Below are positions 27,166 through 34,154 of a stretch of DNA of 34,154 bases, in pieces (the first letter of the stretch is position 1; each line of letters opens with the position of its first letter). The stretch spans positions 1-34,154 of the forward strand of contig CANQMH010000013.1 of the NCBI GenBank assembly GCA_947624865.1, given 5' to 3'. This stretch comes from an uncultured Clostridia bacterium (GTDB lineage Bacteria; Bacillota; Clostridia; Oscillospirales; Acutalibacteraceae). Made by a program: the position numbers and the translations under genes. A model generated the notes under the pieces. That model saw only the letters and a list, made by a program, of their open reading frames with translations. It made no database searches and had not been told where the DNA came from.

Positions 27166-27714
27166 TTATACGGTCTTAGTTTCATTTATAAGCCATCTGT
27201 TATTTTTATACATCATATCAAAAGTGTAAACTGCATTTGAAGTATTAACTTCATTGTTGTATATAACAGTTTGTTTACAGAGAGCTAAAATTTCTATGCT
27301 GTCGGAAGGGGAGGAGTAATTACTGTAATACAGTTTAACAATACCTGTTGACTGTTCGTAATTGTCTAAAGATTTCTGATGACCTGTTTGTGACATCAGT
27401 TCGCTGTAGTAAGTATCAGTAACAACATCTTTTATATTTTTGATGTTATCAACGGCAGAACCGTTATAGGATAAATATTTTTCACAATATGTATTAATTG
27501 ATTTTTCAAGCGTGTCATCGTATATTTTTGTGACATCGTTATATTTGGATTCAAGTGTAGTATAATCAGATTGCAGTTTTTCAATGTCAACGGCTGAATC
27601 AATTGTTGCTGTATGAGGGAGCGGTTTTTCAGTCGGCTTTCTTCCGCAAGCCGACATTGTAAGTGCTGATACAAGCAAACTTGTTATCAGTAATGAATAT
27701 AATATTTTTTTCAT
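27166..27714 (-). CDS. Lipoprotein of conjugative module
   Basis: Lipobox LTMSACGRK; coiled region. Confidence 0.65.
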   Translation of the reverse strand: MKKILYSLLITSLLVSALTMSACGRKPTEKPLPHTATIDSAVDIEKLQSDYTTLESKYNDVTKIYDDTLEKSINTYCEKYLSYNGSAVDNIKNIKDVVTDTYYSELMSQTGHQKSLDNYEQSTGIVKLYYSNYSSPSDSIEILALCKQTVIYNNEVNTSNAVYTFDMMYKNNRWLINETKTV

Positions 27715-27729
27715 AAAATAATCCTTTCC

Positions 27730-27756
27730 GCAAGTGTCCCTCCGAGGGACACTTGC
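27730..27756. repeat. Dispersed palindrome copy HP14
   Basis: GCAAGTGTCCCTCCGAGGGACACTTGC. Confidence 0.92.
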
Positions 27757-27770
27757 TGTTAATTTGTACT

Positions 27771-29102
27771 TTAAGAGGGTTCAGTCGGGCTGTTTGTAAA
27801 AGTGCTGTCAGGCAAGTCTTTTAAGTAGTTGTACGTCCATGTTCTGCGGTTATAGTAATTGTAGTTGCTGTCACTCCAGGCACGCTGAGAGTTATAAATC
27901 TCATCAAGCGACATACTTCCTGTTACACCGTGCAAAACACCGTGACTTCCGTTGCCGTATACGTTTACATTAAATGAAGATGTGCCCCATTGATTAAGAA
28001 TGTCACAGCAGTAAACAATAGCTTTGTTATCAGTAAGCCCGTTATCTGTGCATATATCTATGTACTGCTGTGCATCTTCAAGGGACGTTTCGTCCTGCGC
28101 CTGATTGCCCGCATCAGTAAGAAGCATTGCCCTTATACAACTGCAAACGCTTTGATTTGGTATGTAACTTGACCAATCTGCGCCGTTACGTATTGCAGAC
28201 AGAACTGAATTTCCACTTGAAGAATAAGAAGCAGCAATTGAGCTTATTTCGGAGCTGTTGTTCTGATATGTTTTTTGAAGCAGCGTTAAGGCTTTGTTGC
28301 CGTGCCAACCATAAACTCCTATTGAAATGGCGCCGTTGTCATTAGCAATAACAGAGCCGTAATTATCGCCGTTTATTTCATCATAAAGTACGCCGACTTC
28401 ATTATGGCAAATTACGTTTCTTGCCGTTGCGTTAAGTCCTGTTGAAACAGTAAGAGTTGAACCCACAGCACCGTAACAGGCAATTGTATCATTGTCTTTT
28501 GATAAGGTGTACTTATTTACATAGCTGACATTTGCCCAGTTTGAGGTCTGTCCGTTATATTCGTTTCCTGCAATAACGGTAACAGTATCATCTGTGACCT
28601 CAACAACAATGCCAACGTGAGCTACAAAATTGGTTGCAGCGTAATTTGCTCTGCCGTTATAGTTAAAAAAAACAGGGTTTCCGACCTGCGGAGTATATCC
28701 TGATGAGGCGGTTTTAAGTTTCCCCATATTTTGAAGATTTGCAGTCCAGGTATTTGTAACTGAAGCATAACGGCTTTCATCATCTTCTATATTTCCCTCG
28801 CGGTAACAGTACCCCGCGAAAAAACAGCACCAGTCTGTTATGCCAAAATGGAAATAAGAGCAGTATTTTTCACCCTGACAGGATAATCCTTCGGCAGAGG
28901 GAGTATGGCTCTGCCAGTAGTTATATTCTCTTACTGCAATGTTGGCGGCTTCGGATGCGCTGTTGCTGTTTTGTTCTGTATATACAACTGCTCCTAAAAT
29001 CATAATAAAAAATAACGCAATACCTACAATCACACCGATTAAGGTATTGCGTACTTTTTTATTTTTAAGAAGCAATAATAAGTATTTAGCCGCAGCAGTC
29101 AT
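27771..29102 (-). CDS. CHAP-domain cell-wall hydrolase (CD1108-type conjugation protein)
   Basis: TM, then EYNYWQ...YCSYFHFGITDWCCFFAGYCYREG...VGNPVFFNY...FVAHVGIVVEVTDDTVTVIAGN. Confidence 0.85.
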   Translation of the reverse strand: MTAAAKYLLLLLKNKKVRNTLIGVIVGIALFFIMILGAVVYTEQNSNSASEAANIAVREYNYWQSHTPSAEGLSCQGEKYCSYFHFGITDWCCFFAGYCYREGNIEDDESRYASVTNTWTANLQNMGKLKTASSGYTPQVGNPVFFNYNGRANYAATNFVAHVGIVVEVTDDTVTVIAGNEYNGQTSNWANVSYVNKYTLSKDNDTIACYGAVGSTLTVSTGLNATARNVICHNEVGVLYDEINGDNYGSVIANDNGAISIGVYGWHGNKALTLLQKTYQNNSSEISSIAASYSSSGNSVLSAIRNGADWSSYIPNQSVCSCIRAMLLTDAGNQAQDETSLEDAQQYIDICTDNGLTDNKAIVYCCDILNQWGTSSFNVNVYGNGSHGVLHGVTGSMSLDEIYNSQRAWSDSNYNYYNRRTWTYNYLKDLPDSTFTNSPTEPS

Positions 29103-31531
29103 TAACGACCACCTGCCGTACCAAACAGCTCTGCTTTATAAGGCGGAGCAATAACGTGCAGCTTGTAACGCTCAGAGCCGCAACAGTAGAGGAAATGGCC
29201 TCGATTTGATGTGGAAATCAGGCCGTATTCAGTATCATTGATATTTGCTGTTTCTTTGAACATACGCACATCAACCTTGCCGGGATAGGCAAGGAAAGAG
29301 TGAGTCGGTATTGAAAACAGCGGACGGGTATGTTCAATAATTCCGGGAAGCATAAGGTCATCAAGGTTTTGCGAAGCAATAACTATGTCGCTGTTTTTCT
29401 TGCGGCCGCGCTTAACAAATGAGCGAATATATAATACAACGATTCTTGATTTAATAATTTCATGCAGCTCATCAACGATAACAACTGTGTCGCCCATTGT
29501 AAAAAACTTATGCTGCATATATGAGAAAATGTTGAAATACATAGCATTTTTAAGATTCTCATTTGTGGAAAGTAATCCGGTAATTACGAAATTAACGTGC
29601 TCTGAGTTTGGAATGTTTGTATAACCGTTGAAAAATACGGAATCTGTTCCTACACATATACTCCTTACAGCCAGAAGTAATTTGCGCAGGTCAGATTTTT
29701 CATATTCCATTTCAATCCCTTTATGTGCCTTATCATCATACAAATTAAGCTCTCTTTCCAATGTAGTGTAAAGATCTGACAGAATAGGGTAATCTTCTGA
29801 TTTTAGTTTGCTAAAATCCGTTTTTTCGGTTATGTGAAACAGCTTGTAGGTTTCTTCAAGCATAATTTCAAGAATATCAAGCTGTGAGCCTGTTATTTCA
29901 GGTTTGTAAACACTGAAAAAATCCCTTAAATATGCAATGTGCTGTGATAGCAGAGTTTTTCTGTTTACAGCCGAGGGTGCATCCGAATCCTCGTTATCGT
30001 TGTTTGATTTAAGTATTAATACTTCAAGCAGATTTATAAAATATTTACCTGCCATCATATCAATATTTGTACCGCCCAGGGCTTCTGTAAGGTCAATGTA
30101 TTCAGAATCGACGTCAACTGAATAAAGTGCTTTTCGCTGTTGCCTGAAAATGCATATAAGAAGTTTAATAAGCCACGACTTACCCTCACCGCTGTTTCCG
30201 AATATTGAAATATGACCGTTTGTTTTATCAGAAGCGCGCTTGTCAAAATCAACAATAATATTACTGCCGTAATCGTCTTTGCCGATGTAAAATCCTTTTA
30301 CGTCTGTTTTGCCGGAGTAGGAGAGAGGAAAAAGATTTGCCGCACTTGTTGAGGGCAGCACTCGTTCAAACTCCTTACCGAAAATATTAAATCCAAAAGG
30401 AGATACCGCAGCAAAACCGTCGCGCTGCTGTAATCTCAGCTTGTCGGGAACTATGTTGCTTGCTGTGAGTGCGGATTCCGCAAATGAACTTAATTCATCC
30501 AGCTTTTCAAGCGAGTTTGCTGTCATTTCAATGAACACAGCGCAGTGTATGAACGCTTCCTTATTGTTATATGATTCGGCAATGAGATTTTTAATTCCGG
30601 TGAGGTTTTCAGCACCCTTGATTTGTTCGTTAACATCTTTTGAATTATTTAAAGTTGCTTTGTTTCTGCGAAACGCCTTGTTGAATACTTTATTTTGTTC
30701 AATAGGAGCAACAAGCCGATTATAAATGTGTAGAGTAATTCCGTCTTTTTCACCCAGAGATTTCAGCAGTGCGAGTTTTTCGGTTATGGTTGCATATTCT
30801 CGTATAGCCCACGTTCTGCGATAGGTGTTTCCTATGCAGTAGTATGTAGGATGCTTAAAATCCATAATGGACGGAGCAATTAAATCTACAAAGTTTTTTA
30901 GGTCATAAACATCAGGTGCAAGCTCATCAGAATATTGCTGCCCGTCAAAATCAGGTATGTCATCCTGATATACATTCTGTTCAAGATAAATAGCAAGCAT
31001 TTTCTTTATACCGGGTTTAGATGTAAGTTCAACAATGTAGTTATGTTCCTTGCACTTTTGGATTGCGGTATAGATATTCTGCAATCGTTTCTGTTCATCT
31101 TCAAGCAGTGTGCTTTGCTTTATCATAATGAAAAAGCTTCTGTCTGTAGCCATAGATACTCGTATTTTATCAAGAAATTCTATATCCTGACGGTCAAGCC
31201 GTTCAATTGACGTATTAGCTTCATTATCTGCAAGCATATTAAGATACTGCTTGTTTGTTTCATAACTCTGCGTACTGTTAAGACAGAGAATTTCACTTTT
31301 TGGGAAATTACTTAAAATATCTGAAAGAGCAGTTATAAGCTCAATTATACCTGAAGCTGACATTATTGATATATTTTTTGGTGTGATTTGAAGATAATAT
31401 ATCTCTTCATTTTTTGTAGTCAGCAGGCAGTTTTCCTTTATTTCTTTTATTTCAAAGAAATTTTGAACTTTTGTATTGTTTTCCTTAACCTGTTTCCGAA
31501 TTTTTCTTTCTGCTTTCTTAGTTTTATTCAA
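29102..31531 (-). CDS. VirB4-like conjugative ATPase
   Basis: Walker A IFGNSGEGKSWLIKLL; Walker B DTVVIVDELHEI; IVIASQNLDDL. Confidence 0.92.
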   Translation of the reverse strand: MNKTKKAERKIRKQVKENNTKVQNFFEIKEIKENCLLTTKNEEIYYLQITPKNISIMSASGIIELITALSDILSNFPKSEILCLNSTQSYETNKQYLNMLADNEANTSIERLDRQDIEFLDKIRVSMATDRSFFIMIKQSTLLEDEQKRLQNIYTAIQKCKEHNYIVELTSKPGIKKMLAIYLEQNVYQDDIPDFDGQQYSDELAPDVYDLKNFVDLIAPSIMDFKHPTYYCIGNTYRRTWAIREYATITEKLALLKSLGEKDGITLHIYNRLVAPIEQNKVFNKAFRRNKATLNNSKDVNEQIKGAENLTGIKNLIAESYNNKEAFIHCAVFIEMTANSLEKLDELSSFAESALTASNIVPDKLRLQQRDGFAAVSPFGFNIFGKEFERVLPSTSAANLFPLSYSGKTDVKGFYIGKDDYGSNIIVDFDKRASDKTNGHISIFGNSGEGKSWLIKLLICIFRQQRKALYSVDVDSEYIDLTEALGGTNIDMMAGKYFINLLEVLILKSNNDNEDSDAPSAVNRKTLLSQHIAYLRDFFSVYKPEITGSQLDILEIMLEETYKLFHITEKTDFSKLKSEDYPILSDLYTTLERELNLYDDKAHKGIEMEYEKSDLRKLLLAVRSICVGTDSVFFNGYTNIPNSEHVNFVITGLLSTNENLKNAMYFNIFSYMQHKFFTMGDTVVIVDELHEIIKSRIVVLYIRSFVKRGRKKNSDIVIASQNLDDLMLPGIIEHTRPLFSIPTHSFLAYPGKVDVRMFKETANINDTEYGLISTSNRGHFLYCCGSERYKLHVIAPPYKAELFGTAGGR

Positions 31532-31537
31532 TCCTTA

Positions 31538-31807
31538 TCACCTCCATTTTAATATCAGTTCATCAGTAAATAAATATCGGACATACAGTATGATTTGCTT
31601 TGCTATTGAGCGCCCTTTTGAAACTTTCATAGATAAAAATGCATATATTATTGCAATGAAAAATGTAAACCAAACAAAAATTAGAATTAACAACAGCAAG
31701 CTCAATACTACTATTCCAAATATTATGGCAATGTCTGTAAGAGACCAATATTGTAAAAATACAGAGCTTGCCGTAAGATTATCAGGATAATAAAACGTTT
31801 TTTTCAT
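31538..31807 (-). CDS. PrgI-like membrane protein
   Basis: MKKTFYYPDNLT... two TM, located before virB4; start at 31807 with AAGGAA SD. Confidence 0.75.
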   Translation of the reverse strand: MKKTFYYPDNLTASSVFLQYWSLTDIAIIFGIVVLSLLLLILIFVWFTFFIAIIYAFLSMKVSKGRSIAKQIILYVRYLFTDELILKWR

Positions 31808-31821
31808 AGTAATTCCTTTCT

Positions 31822-31848
31822 GCAAGTGTCCCTTAGAGGGACACTTGC
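31822..31848. repeat. Dispersed palindrome copy HP15
   Basis: GCAAGTGTCCCTTAGAGGGACACTTGC. Confidence 0.92.
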
Positions 31849-31850
31849 TT

Positions 31851-32720
31851 TTATCTCATGAATACAGACGCAATATTCATAATGCCGCTTACTCCGTAAA
31901 TAGCTTGTGATACATTTGTTTTCATGGAAGTGTCAAGACCGAACTGTTGTAAGATTCGCGGTACTTCTGAAGCTGACAGCATAACGCCTGCACCCAGTAC
32001 AAGGTCATACATATCCATATCTGAGTTTGCATATACAATCATTCCTATTATTAACAAAAGATTTTGCATAAAAGAGGTTACGCAAAGACCTATAACTTGT
32101 TTGCACCAACTGAAAAAAGCGTCTGTATATCCTCTTGGAATTGAGAACATATGCAGAGAGCCTACAGTGATTAATGTTACAAGTATTCCGCCTCTTTTGA
32201 GATTTGCAAGAAAGACCTTGATAACGCAAACCAGTATTATTATTGAAAAAATCGGAGAGCCCCAGCCTGAGAAAAAATTAAGATTTTCAATATATGACCA
32301 CATATTGTTCATTGTATTTTCTATATTTGTTCCCGTGAATGTTGTACATAAAATATTCGCCAAATCATTTATGTATTTTAGCAACAGTATGGGTAGTGAA
32401 GCAAATCCAGAAACAGCCGCAAAACCTATAAAAGAGTTTTTAAAGGTTGCAAGCAGATTAGGAGCTCCGTTGTTTTCATTGCAGTCAATTGCCCATTCTG
32501 CAAACGCAAAGCCTAAACCAAAAAGAAAAAATATGCTGCCGACTATTGATATAAACCATAAAAAGCTTGTTACAACACTGTTGTCAAACAATGATGTTGT
32601 AAAGTCGTTATTCATAGCAACAATATCTGTTGTTAAGTCAGCAGCAAACGCAACAACTGGTTTGAAGGTCACAGCATTAAAAAGACTTGCTATCAGTCCA
32701 GATATTATGGTTTCAATCAT
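31851..32720 (-). CDS. VirB6/TrbL-like conjugative membrane protein (CD1112-type)
   Basis: Multiple TM; position between pilin-like and PrgI-like genes. Confidence 0.8.
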   Translation of the reverse strand: MIETIISGLIASLFNAVTFKPVVAFAADLTTDIVAMNNDFTTSLFDNSVVTSFLWFISIVGSIFFLFGLGFAFAEWAIDCNENNGAPNLLATFKNSFIGFAAVSGFASLPILLLKYINDLANILCTTFTGTNIENTMNNMWSYIENLNFFSGWGSPIFSIIILVCVIKVFLANLKRGGILVTLITVGSLHMFSIPRGYTDAFFSWCKQVIGLCVTSFMQNLLLIIGMIVYANSDMDMYDLVLGAGVMLSASEVPRILQQFGLDTSMKTNVSQAIYGVSGIMNIASVFMR

Positions 32721-32733
32721 ATATATTTACCTC

Positions 32734-33105
32734 TTACAGGCCAAACCAACCAAAGAAAGCGGTAGAACTGGCCAAACCGCAGAGTACTGTTCCTATGCCG
32801 CCAGCAATTACCGGACCTATGTGTACATCTTCATTACGCCTGTAAGCAAATGCTGCTTTAACTCCTTTAAAAACTGTGAAAGCAAGAGCAAAAAGTGCTA
32901 CGGTAGCAAATACAGTTCCGGCAATTGTTTCAGCTTGTGAAGTAACATTGGTTGCAAGCTGGCTTACCCCTCCGGAAAAATCAACTTCCGCAGCGTTAAT
33001 TTCAATCATTGAAGCAATCATAAGAGAGGTTGCTGCAGCAGATACGGCCGCAAATGCTTTTGTGAGTTTGATTTTAAAATTTGATAAAATATTTCTGAAT
33101 TTCAA
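32734..33105 (-). CDS. Pilin-like (Maff2/VirB2-type) small membrane protein
   Basis: Two TM segments, TVFATVALFALAFTVFKGVKAAFAYRRNEDVHIGPVIAGGIGTVLCGLA. Confidence 0.7.
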   Translation of the reverse strand: MKFRNILSNFKIKLTKAFAAVSAAATSLMIASMIEINAAEVDFSGGVSQLATNVTSQAETIAGTVFATVALFALAFTVFKGVKAAFAYRRNEDVHIGPVIAGGIGTVLCGLASSTAFFGWFGL

Positions 33106-33120
33106 TTTATATCACTCCTG

Positions 33121-33906
33121 TTATGTTATTGTTACGGTGCAGTAGTAATTTTTGCCGTTGTAGTTAGCCGTTACGGTTGCAGTTCCTTTTTTAAGAGCCT
33201 TGAAGCTGCATTGATTACCACCGCCGCCGTAGTTTTGAAGTAGGGATGAATTGTTTACGCTCCACGAAACGCCATTTTTGGCATTTATGAGCGATAAAAA
33301 AACAACATCTCCTGTTTTTATAGAAACTGAGCTGTAGGAAAGGCAAATGTTGTCCGGTGCCTGTGTGGGCTTTGGTTTTGGTTTAGTTGTAGGTTGGGGT
33401 TTAGTTGTGGGTTTAGTTGTGGGTTTAGTTGTGGGTTTAGTTGTGGGTTTAGTTGTGGGTTTAGATTTCTCTGTAGGTTTTTGCGTGTTTTTTGAATTGT
33501 TAGTTTTATTTGAATTGTTAGAGTTACTTAAACTATTAGATTTATTAGAACTTGAATTGGACTTGCTTGATGATGAATTACCTGACAAGCGGCTGTTGGA
33601 GTAATTGTAGTAATAGCCGTTATTACTTGAATTGTAGTTATTACTGATTTCATTTTTTGAATTACTCTCAGTTTTCTTACTGTCAGATTTTTTGGGGCTT
33701 TTTTGTGTAGATTTCTGCGTTGCCTTTTGTGTTGTTTTTTGCGTTGCCCTTTCAGTAGATTGAGTTGCTGTTACAGATGTACTATCTTCTGCAACTTCTG
33801 TAGCAGGTTCTGCTGTGGTGACCGAAACAGAAACGTTTGTGGGTTCATCAGTCGTACTTTCAGCAGATGAGGGACTGTTTAAGGCAAGATTAATAAGTAC
33901 AAGCAC
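33121..33906 (-). CDS. Ser/Thr/Asn/Pro-rich surface protein with KPTT repeats and C-terminal Ig-like (BIG2-type) domain
   Basis: Low-complexity linker, KPTT repeats, C-term VSWSVNNSSLL...FKALKKGTATVTANYNGKNYYCTVTI; first listed start is GTG. Confidence 0.65.
   Translation of the reverse strand: MLVLINLALNSPSSAESTTDEPTNVSVSVTTAEPATEVAEDSTSVTATQSTERATQKTTQKATQKSTQKSPKKSDSKKTESNSKNEISNNYNSSNNGYYYNYSNSRLSGNSSSSKSNSSSNKSNSLSNSNNSNKTNNSKNTQKPTEKSKPTTKPTTKPTTKPTTKPTTKPQPTTKPKPKPTQAPDNICLSYSSVSIKTGDVVFLSLINAKNGVSWSVNNSSLLQNYGGGGNQCSFKALKKGTATVTANYNGKNYYCTVTIT
33397..33465. repeat. 12-bp tandem repeat GGGTTTAGTTGT (encodes KPTT)
   Basis: About five near-perfect consecutive units. Confidence 0.85.
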
Positions 33907-33992
33907 AATGCAAACAACAAGTCCGCATCCTATACATACGGCAACAAATTGCGGCTTAACTTTTCTCCTAATAACTAATCATTCCTTTCAAC

Positions 33993-34009
33993 TGTCCCTT
34001 CGGGGGACA
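33993..34009. repeat. Dispersed palindrome copy HP16 (divergent)
   Basis: TGTCCCTTCGGGGGACA. Confidence 0.75.
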
Positions 34010-34061
34010 CATAATTTTAATAAATAAAACGCACCCATAAAGAGTGCGTTAAACTTGAATA

Positions 34062-34090
34062 TTGACAAAAGGAAAATCGTAATATATAAT
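34062..34090 (+). promoter_or_regulatory. Consensus sigma70/A-type promoter reading rightward out of the window
   Basis: TTGACA - 17 nt - TATAAT; downstream AACCGTTTAAAGCGGTT inverted repeat. Confidence 0.75.
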
Positions 34091-34154
34091 GATGTTACAG
34101 GGAAAACCGTTTAAAGCGGTTAGCCTATTGCAAAGAGAATATTAAATAAAAATA

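Noticed and set aside
31924-32940. 338-aa plus-strand ORF
   Set aside because: Antisense to the virB6-like and pilin-like genes; composition looks like an antisense reading frame with no family features.
33347-33604. Plus-strand ORF with GLVVG repeats
   Set aside because: Antisense translation of the KPTT repeat of the surface protein.

Overview
Low-GC Firmicutes (Ruminococcus-like) window with two parts. Positions 1 to about 8.06 kb are ordinary chromosome: the EcfA/EcfA/EcfT transporter end, truA, a DUF5711-like protein, CvpA-like, pgsA, a Clp-type AAA+ ATPase with an N-terminal zinc finger, and tRNA-Gly(TCC). From about 8.1 kb to the right edge is an integrative/conjugative element (Tn1549/CD1115-type transfer genes: VirD4-like coupling protein, DUF3991/toprim protein, MobP-like relaxase fused to many Sel1 repeats, RHH proteins, CHAP hydrolase, VirB4, PrgI, VirB6-like, pilin-like, Thr/Pro-rich surface protein). 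Its cargo includes a dockerin-bearing subtilase, a YefM/YoeB-type TA pair, a thermonuclease, SSB, two paralogous 69-aa XRE regulators and several unknown ORFs. The most unusual signal is a family of about 16 palindromes, consensus (GC/AC)AAGTGTCCCTCCGAGGGACACTTG(C/T). I found them only inside the element (9.0-34.0 kb). Most sit within about 30 nt of a stop codon, they partition the cargo into one-gene or one-operon modules in either orientation, pairing is conserved by compensatory change in at least one copy, and many lack a U-tract. Other points of interest are a compact structured region next to the tRNA (8.46-8.90 kb), an iteron-like cluster beside a duplicated-wHTH Rep-like gene, regularly spaced operators before the XRE genes, and a recent 339-bp duplication in the relaxase Sel1 region. 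All calls are by eye from sequence and the supplied ORF track; no database searches were run.
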